64,000 nt of DNA from Thermocatellispora tengchongensis (lineage in GTDB: Bacteria; Actinomycetota; Actinomycetes; Streptosporangiales; Streptosporangiaceae): assembly GCF_014202315.1 (NCBI RefSeq), contig NZ_JACHGN010000006.1:186001-250000 (forward strand), written 5' to 3'. The stretch's first letter is position 1; each line of letters starts with the position of its first letter. Below are positions 51,808 through 60,595 of this stretch, one piece after another. The notes under the pieces are model-generated. The model was given only the letters and a program-made list of their open reading frames with translations, did not search any database and was not told where the DNA came from. The position numbers and the translations under genes are program-made.

Positions 51808-52190
51808 TGCCGGTTGTACATGATGCCCAGCACGTTGCCGAACGGGTCGGTCACGGCGGCGGTGACGAAGCCGGGGCCGCGTTCGGTGAGCGGTAGGTAC
51901 GGCGTGGCGCCCATCGCCAGCAGGCGGTCCAGCGCGGCCTCGACGTCGTCGACGTGCCAGTGGATGACGGCGCCACCGGGGGCGGCGGGAGCCTCAGGCG
52001 GGGCGTAGCGCCGGTCGATCAGGCCCAGCTCGCTCTGGTGGTCGCCGATCCTGAACTCGTAGTAGGCGGCGGGCCGTCCGCCGCCCGGCCGCTCGAAGTA
52101 GGGCTCGACGCCCAGCAGTTCGGTGTACCACTTCCTGGCGGCCTCCAGGTCCTCGGCCCAGAAGTTGACGGTGGCCGGTCCTCGCAGCAT
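51771..52190 (-). CDS. VOC (glyoxalase/bleomycin-resistance-like) protein
   Basis: 139 residues; ATG 52190 after AAAGGAGCAG. VOC beta-alpha-beta repeats: VNFWAEDLEAARKWYTELLG, YYEFRIGDHQSELGL, HWHVDDVEAALDRLLAMGA and TDPFGNVLGIMYN. Substrate unknown. Its 3' end overlaps the membrane protein gene by 37 bp. It is divergent from a WYL regulator across a palindrome, so it is the likely target of that regulator. Confidence 0.9.
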   Translation of the reverse strand: MLRGPATVNFWAEDLEAARKWYTELLGVEPYFERPGGGRPAAYYEFRIGDHQSELGLIDRRYAPPEAPAAPGGAVIHWHVDDVEAALDRLLAMGATPYLPLTERGPGFVTAAVTDPFGNVLGIMYNRHYLEVLASPPSA

Positions 52191-52227
52191 GGTCTGCTCC
52201 TTTCGTCTCCGCCCACGTTAGGAGCCG

Positions 52228-52250
52228 TTGCGGAAGGTGCGTTTCCGCAA
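52228..52250. promoter_or_regulatory. TTGCGGAA-n7-TTCCGCAA inverted repeat
   Basis: Perfect 8-bp arms lie between the divergent VOC (start 52190) and WYL-regulator (start 52271) genes. It is the obvious candidate operator of the WYL protein. Confidence 0.7.
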
Positions 52251-52270
52251 TGCGCTGGCAGACTGGGACG

Positions 52271-53203
52271 ATGCTGGAGACCTCGGTACGGCTGCTGCGC
52301 CTGCTGTCGCTGCTGCAGTCGCGCCCCGAATGGCCGGGCCCCGAACTGGCCGAACGGCTGGGGGTGACCACCCGCACGGTGCGCAACGACATCGAGCGGC
52401 TGCGCATCCTGGGCTACCGCATTCACTCCACCACCGGTACGGCCGGCGGCTACCGGCTGGGCGCGGGCGCGGCCCTGCCCCCGCTGATCCTGGACGACGA
52501 GGAGGCGGTGGCCGTGGCCGTGAGCCTGCGCGCGGCGGCGAGCGGCACCGTGGCGGGCATCGAGGAGACCTCGCTGCGTGCCCTCGCCAAGCTGCAGCAG
52601 ATGCTCCCCTCGCGGCTGCGGCACCGCATCGACGCGCTCGGGGCGGCCACCGTGTCGGTCGCCGGACGCGGGCCCACCGTCGAGGCCGCCACGCTCACCG
52701 CCGTCGCCGCCGCCATCCGTGACCGCGAGCAACTGCGCTTCGACTACGAGGGGCACGACGGCACCGTCGGCCTGCGCAGGGCCGAGCCGCACCGGCTCGT
52801 CTACACCGGCCGCCGCTGGTACCTGCTGGCCTGGGACACCGGCCGCGAGGACTGGCGTACCTTCCGCGCCGACCGCATCCGGCTGCGCACCCCGAACGGC
52901 CCCCGTTTCACCCCGCGGCAGCCCCCGGACGACGCCGCCACCCACGTCGTACGCGGTGTCGGCGCCGCGGCCTGGCCGTATCAGGCCCGCGTGCGGCTGC
53001 ACGCCCCGCCGGAGCGGCTCGCCGAGGTCCTGCCGCCCACGGCCGGCCTGCTGCACGAGGACGGGGTGCTGGAGACGGGCGGCGAATCCCTGCACAACCT
53101 GGCGGCCTTCCTCGGCACCCTCGGCGTGCCGTTCACCGTGCTGGACCCGCCGGAGCTGCGGGAGCTGCTGCACAGCCTTGCCGAGCGGTACGCCGGCGCG
53201 TGA
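52271..53203 (+). CDS. YafY-type HTH/WYL-domain regulator
   Basis: 310 residues. The conventional start MLETSVRLLRLLSLLQ at 52271 is preferred to the ATG at 52250, which lies inside the palindrome. The N-terminal HTH_11 domain is clear (LAERLGVTTRTVRNDIERLR), followed by a helical linker and the WYL domain with EPHRLVYTGRRWYLLAWD and WRTFRADRI, and a C-terminal WCX-like extension. WYL proteins sense small ligands or nucleic acids. Probably controls the divergent VOC gene and itself. Confidence 0.93.
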   Translation: MLETSVRLLRLLSLLQSRPEWPGPELAERLGVTTRTVRNDIERLRILGYRIHSTTGTAGGYRLGAGAALPPLILDDEEAVAVAVSLRAAASGTVAGIEETSLRALAKLQQMLPSRLRHRIDALGAATVSVAGRGPTVEAATLTAVAAAIRDREQLRFDYEGHDGTVGLRRAEPHRLVYTGRRWYLLAWDTGREDWRTFRADRIRLRTPNGPRFTPRQPPDDAATHVVRGVGAAAWPYQARVRLHAPPERLAEVLPPTAGLLHEDGVLETGGESLHNLAAFLGTLGVPFTVLDPPELRELLHSLAERYAGA

Positions 53204-53222
53204 CGCTCCCCAGCCTTCGGCT

Positions 53223-54098
53223 TCAGTCCGCGTAGAACAGCCGCGCGGGGGAGTCCACCAGGATCCGGTGCCGGTCGTCCGCGGAGGGCGCCCAGTCGGC
53301 CAGCAGGTTCAGCAGCTCGCCGGTGTCGCGCTGCCCGTCGGGCAGGTGCGGCCAGTCCGAGCCCCACAGCAGCCGGTCGGGCCGGGCCGAGACCAGGGCG
53401 CGGCCGGCCTCCGCCGCCGCCGCGAGCGACCCGTCCTTGGCCAGCCGGTACGGCCCCGAAAGCTTGACGTGACAGTGCCCGCCCTCCAGGACGCGCAGCA
53501 GGCGCTCGAAGTCCGGCCAGGTCAGCCCGTCGGACTCCTTCATGTAGCCCATGTGGTCGATCACGAAGGTGTGCTCGAAGCCGGCCAGGAACGGCAGCAG
53601 GTCCCGCACGATCGTGCCGGGCGTGTAGAACTGCAGGTGCCAGCCGCGCGGCCGGGCCCTGTCGGCCATGGCCCGGATGTAGCCGATGATGTCCTCCGTC
53701 GGCCAGGAGGCGCGGGCGAACAGGTCCAGGCGGATCGCGCGCACCCCGGCCTCGTGCAGCCGGTCCAGCTCGGCGTCCGAGGCGTCGTCCTCGATCCGCG
53801 CCACGCCCCGGCAGCGCGGCCCGATCCTGCGCATCGCGTCCACCAGCAGGCTGTTGTCGGTGCCGTAGAAGGTCGGCTGCACCAGCACCATGCGCTCGAT
53901 GCCGAGCCATTCGGCCAGGCGCAGGTACTGCGCGATGGTGGCGTCCGGGAAGGTGTACAGCGGCTCGGGCACGTGGGGGTAGCCGGGCTCGAACACGTGG
54001 AAGTGGGTGTCGCAGCTTCCCGGCGGCAGCGTGAAACGCGGCTTGGCGTTGCTGTCGGCGGGACGCATGGGCAGGGTCTGGAGGGGTTCCACGGGCAT
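53223..54098 (-). CDS. Amidohydrolase-2 family lactonase (LigI/PDC hydrolase-like)
   Basis: 291 residues; ATG 54098. TIM-barrel metal-dependent hydrolase: CDTHFHVFEP (HxH) at the N-terminus, QPTFYGTDNSLL, FVIDHMGYM (His), HVKLSGPYRL and LLWGSDWPHL (Asp) at the C-terminus. This is the pattern of 2-pyrone-4,6-dicarboxylate lactonase and related COG3618 enzymes. It is the last gene of the eight-gene transporter/catabolic operon. It probably opens a lactone or cyclic acid derived from the imported compound; the precise substrate cannot be read from the sequence. Confidence 0.87.
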   Translation of the reverse strand: MPVEPLQTLPMRPADSNAKPRFTLPPGSCDTHFHVFEPGYPHVPEPLYTFPDATIAQYLRLAEWLGIERMVLVQPTFYGTDNSLLVDAMRRIGPRCRGVARIEDDASDAELDRLHEAGVRAIRLDLFARASWPTEDIIGYIRAMADRARPRGWHLQFYTPGTIVRDLLPFLAGFEHTFVIDHMGYMKESDGLTWPDFERLLRVLEGGHCHVKLSGPYRLAKDGSLAAAAEAGRALVSARPDRLLWGSDWPHLPDGQRDTGELLNLLADWAPSADDRHRILVDSPARLFYAD

Positions 54099-54108
54099 TG
54101 CGGGTCCT

Positions 54109-54885
54109 TCAGGTCCGGGCCGCCAGCGCGCGCCTGGCGGCGTCGGCGGCGGCGTTGAAGAGCAGGGCGGTGTCCATCCCGGTCAGCAGCAGCGGGCAGA
54201 CGCCGAGCGGGACGAGCGCGTCGTGGACGGCCCGGTCGCCGATTCCGGCGACGGCCAGCAGCTTGCCGTGGCGGCGGCAGGCCGCGGCGGCGGTCGCGAC
54301 CGCCTCGCGCACGCGCGGGTCGTCGTACCGGCCGGGCACGCCCAGCTCGGCGGTCAGGTCGTTGGCGCCGATGGCGAGCATGTCCACACCGTCGATGGCG
54401 GCGATGGCGTCGGCGTTGGCGATCCCGGCCGGTGTCTCCAGCAGCACCTGGACGACGGCGGCGGCGTCGAGCGCCGGGTTCAGCTCGCGGGCGGGCAGGG
54501 GACGCATGCCGAGCTGTGGCACCTGGGCGGTCTGGGAACGCTGCCCGCGCGGGGGGAACCGGCAGGCGCGCGCGACCAGCCGCGCCTCCTCGGCGGTCTC
54601 GATCCGCGGCGCGACGACGCCGTGCGCGCCGCCGTCGAGCAGGCGGCCGATCATGCCGTACTCGCGCTCGGGCACGCGTACCAGGGCGGTCATGCCCAGG
54701 GCGCCGGCGGCCGAGCAGAGCTGGGCGGCCACGTCGGTGGACATGGGGGAGTGCTCCAGGTCCACCAGGATGGCGTGGTGGCCGGTGGAGTGGGCGATGT
54801 GCGCCACCTCGGTGGTGCGGCTGCCGCGGACGCCCAGCATCAGGGTGGGCTCGCCGGCGCGCAGACGGTCCAGGAACGGCGGCAC
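54109..54885 (-). CDS. HpcH/HpaI-family aldolase
   Basis: 258 residues. GTG start at 54885 after GAGGAGGGACCCC. Class II-type barrel aldolase: AHSTGHHAILVDLEHSPM, DGGAHGVVAPRIETAEEA, the metal ligands in VLLETPAGIAN (Glu) and DMLAIGANDLTAELG (Asp). Relatives cleave 4-hydroxy-2-oxo acids (from homoprotocatechuate or sugar-acid breakdown) to pyruvate and an aldehyde. Placed between the unknown 391-aa gene and the amidohydrolase in a single operon, consistent with aromatic or hydroxy-acid catabolism. Confidence 0.9.
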   Translation of the reverse strand: MPPFLDRLRAGEPTLMLGVRGSRTTEVAHIAHSTGHHAILVDLEHSPMSTDVAAQLCSAAGALGMTALVRVPEREYGMIGRLLDGGAHGVVAPRIETAEEARLVARACRFPPRGQRSQTAQVPQLGMRPLPARELNPALDAAAVVQVLLETPAGIANADAIAAIDGVDMLAIGANDLTAELGVPGRYDDPRVREAVATAAAACRRHGKLLAVAGIGDRAVHDALVPLGVCPLLLTGMDTALLFNAAADAARRALAART

Positions 54886-54896
54886 GGGGTCCCTCC

Positions 54897-56072
54897 TCAC
54901 AGGCCCGTCGGGTAGCGCACGCCGGTCAGGCCGGGGACCGCGACCTTGGCCGGGTCGTTGCCGGCCGCCGCGAGCGAGGCCATGGCGAAGTCGGTCACGC
55001 AACTGGACAGGAGCTGGCGCGGGTCCTCCAGCACCACCCGCATGCGGGTGACCATGGCCCGCATGTCGCGGACGGAACCGATGCGCGGCATCCCGGCGAC
55101 CTGCGTGACGGCGGGGTCGGTGACGTCCGGGCGGGCCGGGGCGGCGAGGGCGTACCGGGGGTAGCCGTCGAACATGACCGGGGCCAGCTCGGCCGTGGCC
55201 CGGATGCCGCCCCACAGCTCGCGCAGCGGCTCCTCCAGCGCGGCCACCTCGCCGAGGTCGCCGCCGGCCGGGGTGGCGAAGGTGGGCGCGTGCGGGGCGA
55301 GGTACATCCGCTCCAGGGGGAGCCGGCCCCCGGAGATCGCCATGATCATGGTCGCGACACTGCTGGTGTCCCAGGTGACGCCGGCGGTCGGGCGTCCCTG
55401 CCTGCCCGCGATCAGGACCATGGCGCGTTCCCAGTCGATGTCCCGTTCGGTGAACCAGCGCGTCAGGCGGAAGCCGATGTCCATGCTGACCAGGAAGAAC
55501 GTGGCCACCATCATGTGGTTGAGCGGCACCGGCAGCTCGGCGTCCCCGCCGCCGGCCAGGTAGTCGGCGCGCAGCGTCTCGGGCGTCAGGTACGACTCGT
55601 CGGCGAGCGCCGCCGTCAGGTAGCGGGTCGTGACGGCGCAGGAGTAGTCGATCATGTCGGCGATCTCCTGCTCCCGCCCCCGGTACGCCTCGACCGCGAT
55701 CGTGTCGCGCCACAGCCGCGCGCTGTTCGCGGCGCGGGCGGCCTTGACCTCGATCAGCAGCCGCTCGGCGTCGGCCTGCCAGGAGCCGTCGCCGAGCAGG
55801 GTGCGCAGGCCCACCAGCGAGGCCACCGCGGGCCCCAGGTGCGAGACGGCGCTCAGCTCCTTGAAGCCCCGGGTGGATATGCGGAAGCCCTCGACCTCGG
55901 GCGGCCTGCCGCCGCCGGGGAACAGCGCGATGTCGGTGGCGGTGGCGGCGATCAGCGGATCGTCGCGGCCGCGGTCGGCGACGGCCCCGGCCAGTCTTCT
56001 GCCGATGCTGCCGGGGCCGGCGGTGTAGGCGGTGAACAGCCGGACGAGTTCCGGGCTCTCGTAGGGGACCAC
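54897..56072 (-). CDS. Unknown 391-aa cytoplasmic protein of the Liv/aldolase operon
   Basis: GTG start at 56072 after AGGAGCCGC. No recognised domain. Mostly helical and soluble, with conserved-looking blocks such as VEGFRISTRGFKELSAVSHL, PLNHMMVATFFLVSMDIGFR, GVTWDTSSVATMIM and MFDGYPRYALAAPARPDVTD. Its position between the EAR-propeller gene (14-bp gap) and the aldolase gene (11-bp gap) makes an enzymatic or accessory role in the same pathway likely. No signal peptide. Confidence 0.8.
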   Translation of the reverse strand: MVPYESPELVRLFTAYTAGPGSIGRRLAGAVADRGRDDPLIAATATDIALFPGGGRPPEVEGFRISTRGFKELSAVSHLGPAVASLVGLRTLLGDGSWQADAERLLIEVKAARAANSARLWRDTIAVEAYRGREQEIADMIDYSCAVTTRYLTAALADESYLTPETLRADYLAGGGDAELPVPLNHMMVATFFLVSMDIGFRLTRWFTERDIDWERAMVLIAGRQGRPTAGVTWDTSSVATMIMAISGGRLPLERMYLAPHAPTFATPAGGDLGEVAALEEPLRELWGGIRATAELAPVMFDGYPRYALAAPARPDVTDPAVTQVAGMPRIGSVRDMRAMVTRMRVVLEDPRQLLSSCVTDFAMASLAAAGNDPAKVAVPGLTGVRYPTGL

Positions 56073-56086
56073 TGCGGCTCCTGGTG

Positions 56087-57184
56087 TCACTCGGCCGGCT
56101 CGGTGAACCGGTACACGACGGTGTCGGCGGCGAAGCGGACGTCGGCGCTCAGCCCGTTGGAGACGGCGACCAGCGGGCCGTCGTCGTCGTGGAAGACCGC
56201 GACGTCGGTGCCGCCGGTGGTGGGGAACTCCTGCACGACCTCCAGCCGGCCGTCCCGCCATCGGTAGAGCTGCGAGGCCAGCGCGGTCGTCGGGTCGGCG
56301 GGCGTGCCGAGGATGAAGTTGACCCGCAGCACGTACAGGCCGCGCTCGCCGCGCAGCACCGCGAACTCGCGGGCGCCCAGGCCGTCCAGCACGTCGTGCT
56401 CGGCGAAGCGCTCGCCGTTCCAGCGCAGCAGCCGCGACGGGCTGAGCAGGCAGCCCACGAGGAGGTAGTGCGCGCCGCCCTCGGAGAAGGACGCGAACGC
56501 CCGGCCGTGCTCGGCGGCCAGCTCCTGGTGGACGACGAACCGCTCGCCGTCCCAGCGGTACAGCCGCGAGGGCGTGACGTGGTCGGCGTGGGCGAGGAAG
56601 TGCCGCCCGCCGATGGTGAAGGCGTGCCAGTTGTAGCCCCACCGGGAGGGGATCTCCTGGAACGGCCGGAACGCCGTGCCGTCCCAGCGGAAGATCCGCG
56701 AGGGGAGGTTCCGCTCCTCGGTGCCGGGCAGCGCGACGCCCTGGGCCAGTGCCAGGAAGTGCCGGTCGCCCACGGTGAAGTGCCGCCACTGCTTGGCCGC
56801 GAAGCCGGGGAACGCCTGGAAGGGCGCGAACCGCGACCCGTCCCAGCGGAACACCCGCGACTCCACGTCCATCCGGTACGGCCCGGCGCCGCTGCGGATG
56901 CTGGCGGTGGCCAGGAACGCCTGCCCGCCGATCCGGAAGAACTCGGCGTCCTCACCGCCGGGGACCGGCAGGCGCTGGTAGGGCTCGTACCCGCCGGCGG
57001 TGCGGCGCAGCACCAGCAGGTCCACGTCGCTGTCGCCGCCGTTCATCGCGGGCGGCTGCCCCGGCACGTCGGCGGCGAGCTGCGGGATGGCCAGCAGCGA
57101 CATCCCGCCGAGCGTGAACGGCTCCACCGCTCTGGCTCCGCTGGTCGGGATGCGGCACCACTCGACGAGGCGTGCGGCGCTCAT
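56087..57184 (-). CDS. EAR/EPTP-repeat beta-propeller protein
   Basis: 365 residues; ATG 57184 after AAAGGAGACGC and overlapping the LivF stop (ATGA). Seven similar ~50-residue repeats with the EAR/EPTP pattern (FRWDGSRFAPFQAFPGFAAK, YRWDGERFVVHQELAAEHG, LRWNGERFAEHDVLDGLG, YRWRDGRLEVVQEFP). These repeats are best known from animal LGI1 and TSPEAR propellers and are uncommon in bacteria. There is no signal peptide, so it should be cytoplasmic. The propeller may bind the imported ligand or a partner enzyme of the operon; its role is unknown. Confidence 0.87.
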   Translation of the reverse strand: MSAARLVEWCRIPTSGARAVEPFTLGGMSLLAIPQLAADVPGQPPAMNGGDSDVDLLVLRRTAGGYEPYQRLPVPGGEDAEFFRIGGQAFLATASIRSGAGPYRMDVESRVFRWDGSRFAPFQAFPGFAAKQWRHFTVGDRHFLALAQGVALPGTEERNLPSRIFRWDGTAFRPFQEIPSRWGYNWHAFTIGGRHFLAHADHVTPSRLYRWDGERFVVHQELAAEHGRAFASFSEGGAHYLLVGCLLSPSRLLRWNGERFAEHDVLDGLGAREFAVLRGERGLYVLRVNFILGTPADPTTALASQLYRWRDGRLEVVQEFPTTGGTDVAVFHDDDGPLVAVSNGLSADVRFAADTVVYRFTEPAE

Positions 57185-57930
57185 GCGTCTCCTTTCGGTT
57201 CATCGCCCCCGCCCCCGGCGCCGCCGCCGAGGAACAGGGCGGCCATGCCGGGGTCGGCGAGCAGGTCGGGCGCGGGGCAGGAGCGCAGCACCTTGCCGCC
57301 CTCCATCACCACGGCGTCGTGGGCGAGCGAGAGGCCGAACTTGACGTTCTGCTCCACGATCAGCACGGTCACGCCCTCACTGTTGAGCGTGCCGATCGCG
57401 GCGGCGAGCTGGCGGCGGGCCCGCGGGTCCAGGCCGACCGAGGGCTCGTCGAGCAGCACGACCTTCGGGCGGAGCATGAGCGCGCGGGCGAACTCCACGG
57501 CCCGGCGCTGCCCGCCCGACAGGTTCGCGGCCCGCTCTCCCGCCCGCTCGGCGACGATCGGGAACAGCTCGGCGATCTCGGCGAAGCGGCGCCGGTTGCG
57601 CTCGCGCTCGCGCCGCTCGACGTACGCGCCGAGCATCACGTTCTCGCGCACGGTCAGGGCCGGGAACAGGCCGTGGTGCTGCGGGACCTGGACCACGCCG
57701 CGGCGGATGATCTCGGCCGGGGCGAGCCCGGCGAGGTCGTCGCCGTCCAGCAGGATGCGCCCGGAGCGCGGGCGCAGCAGGCCGCTGCACGCCTTGAGCA
57801 CGGTGGACTTCCCGGCGCCGTTGGGGCCGACGACGCAGGTGACCGCGCCGGGGGCGGCCGTGAGGTCCACACCGCGCAGGATCGGGTCGGCGGCGCCGTA
57901 CCCGGCGACCAGGCCGCTGATAGTGATCAT
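57181..57930 (-). CDS. livF: Branched-chain-type ABC transporter ATPase (LivF-like)
   Basis: 249 residues; ATG 57930 overlaps the LivM-LivG stop. Walker A GPNGAGKST, Q-loop VPQHHGLFPALTVRENV, signature LSGGQRRAVEFARALM, Walker B VVLLDEPSVGLDP, H-loop region IVEQN (LivF-type). A Gly-rich C-terminal tail replaces the usual ending. It powers uptake by the HAAT-family transporter encoded upstream in the operon. Confidence 0.94.
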   Translation of the reverse strand: MITISGLVAGYGAADPILRGVDLTAAPGAVTCVVGPNGAGKSTVLKACSGLLRPRSGRILLDGDDLAGLAPAEIIRRGVVQVPQHHGLFPALTVRENVMLGAYVERRERERNRRRFAEIAELFPIVAERAGERAANLSGGQRRAVEFARALMLRPKVVLLDEPSVGLDPRARRQLAAAIGTLNSEGVTVLIVEQNVKFGLSLAHDAVVMEGGKVLRSCPAPDLLADPGMAALFLGGGAGGGGDEPKGDA

Positions 57931-59714
57931 TTGGCGGCTCCGGCGGTGGTGTGCTCGCCGAGGTAGGCGTCCTGCACGGCGGGGTCGTGCTCGATCCGCC
58001 CGGGAGGCCCGCTGGCCAGGACGCGGCCCTCGGCCATGACGTGCACCCGGTCGCACAGCGACAGCACCAGCGGCAGGTCGTGCTCGACGATCAGCACGGT
58101 CATCCCGCCCCGGTTCAGCGTGCGGATGATCTCGCACAAACGCTCGACGAGCGCGGGGTTGATCCCGGCCGCGGGCTCGTCCAGCAGCAGGAGCCGGGGT
58201 TCCAGCATCAGCGCCTGGGCCAGCTCGACCAGCTTCTGCTGGCCGTACGACAGGCGCCCGGCCGGGTGGCCGGCGTACTCGCCCATGCCCACGAACTCCA
58301 GCCACTCCCGGGCCCTGGTTGTCGAGCCGGCCACCGAGCCGGTCCCTGAGCCGGCCCGTGACCCGCGGCCGGGCACGAGCAGATTCTCCAGCACCGTCAG
58401 GCTGGGGAAGATCCGCGTCGCCTGGTAGGTGCGGGCCAGCCCGGCGCGGGCGCGACGGTGGGGCGGCAGCGCGTGGATCGGGCGCCCGGCCAGGTGCACG
58501 GTGCCGGCCTGGGCGCGCAGGCCGCCGTCGAGCAGGTTGAACACGGTGGTCTTGCCCGAGCCGTTGGGGCCGATCAGCCCGGTGATCGAGCCGCGCTCGA
58601 CGGTGAAGGAGCAGCCGTCCACGGCGCGTACGCCGCCGAAGTGCCTGGTCAGGCCCTCCACGACGAGCAGCGGGCCGGTGCCGGGCGACGGCTGCGGCGT
58701 CCAGGGCAGCGCCCGCGGCACGGGGGTGAGCCGGCGGCCGGGCAGGGCCGGGGGCTCGGCGCCGCGCCACCGCCGCACCCGCGCCACCAGCTCCGCGATC
58801 ACCCCCTTGGGGAAGAACAGCACGATCACCGACAGCAGCCCGCCGTAGATGATCAGCCGCCAGGAGCCGGCGTCGGGGCCGCTGAGGCTCTGGTTGGTGA
58901 ACTGGGCCAGCGGTTCCAGCAGGAACGCGCCGGCCACCGGCCCCCACAGCGTCCCGACCCCGCCCAGGTGCGCGGCCAGCACGATCTGCAGCGCGATGAC
59001 GATGTCGAACATCGCGGCGGGCTCCAGGAACGAGACGTAGTAGCCGTAGACGCCGCCGGCCACGCCGATCGGGAAGGCGCTGGCGGCGAAGGCCGCCGTC
59101 TTGTACCGGGCGGCGGGGACGCCGACGCCCTCGGCCTTGGACTCGTCGTCCCGGATCGCCACCAGCCCGGCCCCGAGCCGGGAGCGGCGGATCGCCCAGG
59201 ACCCGGCGACGGTCAGGGCCAGCAGCGCCAGCAGCGCGTAGTAGAAGGGCAGGTTCAGGTAGTCGGAGTCCCAGGTGGGCAGGGGGAGCGCCAGCCCGTG
59301 GTTGCCGCCGGTCACCGAGGACCAGTTCGAGGCCACGATCGCGGCCAGCTCCAGGAACGCGAAGCTGACGATGACGAAGGCGATCCCGCGCGTCCGCCGG
59401 CCGGCCAGGGCCAGCAGCAGGGCCGCCCCGGCGGCCGTCACCCCGCCGAGCGGCGCGGTCAGCAGCGGCGAGACGTCCAGGGCGGTCGCGGCGATGGCGG
59501 CGGTGTACGCCCCGATGCCGAGGAAGGCGCTTTGGCCCAGGGAGACGTATCCGGCGTAACCGGAGATGATGTTCCAGGCGGAGGCCATGATGGCCAGCAG
59601 GAACGCCATGATGGCCAGGTTCTGCCAGTAGGCGTTGTCCGACAGCAGCGGGAAGGCGGCCAGGGCCGCCGCGGCCGCGGCGATGGCGGCGCGGCGCAGC
59701 CGGGTGGGGGTCAT
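57927..59714 (-). CDS. Fused LivM permease-LivG ATPase
   Basis: 595 residues; ATG 59714 overlaps the LivH stop. Residues 1-~320 are a LivM permease with about nine helices (YAGYVSLGQSAFLGIGAYTA, AIRDDESKAEGVGV, GGVGTLWGPVAGAFLLEPL). Residues ~345-595 are a LivG ATPase: GPNGSGKTTVFNLLDG, ARTYQATRIFPSLTV, signature LSYGQQKLVELAQALM, LLLLDEPAAGINP and IVEHD. Such permease-ATPase fusions occur in HAAT transporters of actinobacteria. The linker carries a Gly/Ser/Arg-rich loop (GSRAGSGTGSVAGSTTR) inside the ATPase. Confidence 0.93.
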   Translation of the reverse strand: MTPTRLRRAAIAAAAAALAAFPLLSDNAYWQNLAIMAFLLAIMASAWNIISGYAGYVSLGQSAFLGIGAYTAAIAATALDVSPLLTAPLGGVTAAGAALLLALAGRRTRGIAFVIVSFAFLELAAIVASNWSSVTGGNHGLALPLPTWDSDYLNLPFYYALLALLALTVAGSWAIRRSRLGAGLVAIRDDESKAEGVGVPAARYKTAAFAASAFPIGVAGGVYGYYVSFLEPAAMFDIVIALQIVLAAHLGGVGTLWGPVAGAFLLEPLAQFTNQSLSGPDAGSWRLIIYGGLLSVIVLFFPKGVIAELVARVRRWRGAEPPALPGRRLTPVPRALPWTPQPSPGTGPLLVVEGLTRHFGGVRAVDGCSFTVERGSITGLIGPNGSGKTTVFNLLDGGLRAQAGTVHLAGRPIHALPPHRRARAGLARTYQATRIFPSLTVLENLLVPGRGSRAGSGTGSVAGSTTRAREWLEFVGMGEYAGHPAGRLSYGQQKLVELAQALMLEPRLLLLDEPAAGINPALVERLCEIIRTLNRGGMTVLIVEHDLPLVLSLCDRVHVMAEGRVLASGPPGRIEHDPAVQDAYLGEHTTAGAAK

Positions 59715-60595
59715 GCGCGGCTCATGTCCTCTCTCAGCCGGGCGCCGAGCAGCCCCTGGGGCCGCGCCAGCAGGACGATGACGATCACCAGGTACGGCAC
59801 GGCGGTGGCCCAGCCGGGCGACAGGTAGGCCGAGGTGAGCGCCTCGCCCACCGCGACCAGCACGGCGCCGAGCACGCTGCCCGCCATGCTGCCCATGCCG
59901 CCCAGCACGACGATGCTGAGCATCAGGCCGATCCAGTGGTAACCGCTGCTGGGCGTGAACGGGTACAGCACGCTGAGCAGCGCGCCGCCCGCCCCGGCCG
60001 CCGCCACGCCCAGGGCGTACGAGGCGGCCCATACGCGCCGCACGTCGATGCCGACGAGCCGGGCGCCCTCCGGGCCGGCGGCCACGGCCCGGACCGAGCG
60101 GCCCAGCCAGGTCCGGTTCAGCACCAGCCACAGCCCGCCGAGCACCACCGCCGCGACCAGGCAGGCGTACACCTGCGCCTGCGGCAGGTGCAGCCCGGCC
60201 ACGGTGAAGGAGCGGCCGGCGTAGCCGGGGCCCGCCAGGCGCCACTCGTTGCCCCAGATCAGCGCGATGACCCCGGTGGTGATCAGGGCCAGGCCGAACG
60301 TGGTCACCAGCGCCGTGGGCGGGTCGGTGGTGCGGGCCCGCTCGACGAACAGGTAGTAGGTGACCCAGCCCACGGCCAGCAGCGCCGGGGCGGTCACCAG
60401 GGTGAGCAGCAGCGGGTCCAGGCCGGTGGCCCGCCACAGGCTGTAGGCGAGGTACGCCCCCAGCATGAGCATCGCGCCCTGGGCCAGGTTGACGATCCGC
60501 ATCACGCCGAAGATCAGGTTCATCGCGGACGCGGCCAGCGCGTAGACCCCGCCCACCAGCACGCCGAACGCCAGCGTCTGCGCCAGCCCGGTCAT
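59711..60595 (-). CDS. livH: Branched-chain-type ABC transporter permease (LivH-like)
   Basis: 294 residues; ATG 60595 overlaps the binding-protein stop. About eight hydrophobic helices, with the LivH signatures GGVYALAASAMNLIFGVMRIVNLAQGA, RAVAAGPEGARLVGIDVRRV and VLGGMGSMAGSVLGA. It forms the membrane channel with the LivM half of the fusion protein. Confidence 0.94.
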   Translation of the reverse strand: MTGLAQTLAFGVLVGGVYALAASAMNLIFGVMRIVNLAQGAMLMLGAYLAYSLWRATGLDPLLLTLVTAPALLAVGWVTYYLFVERARTTDPPTALVTTFGLALITTGVIALIWGNEWRLAGPGYAGRSFTVAGLHLPQAQVYACLVAAVVLGGLWLVLNRTWLGRSVRAVAAGPEGARLVGIDVRRVWAASYALGVAAAGAGGALLSVLYPFTPSSGYHWIGLMLSIVVLGGMGSMAGSVLGAVLVAVGEALTSAYLSPGWATAVPYLVIVIVLLARPQGLLGARLREDMSRA

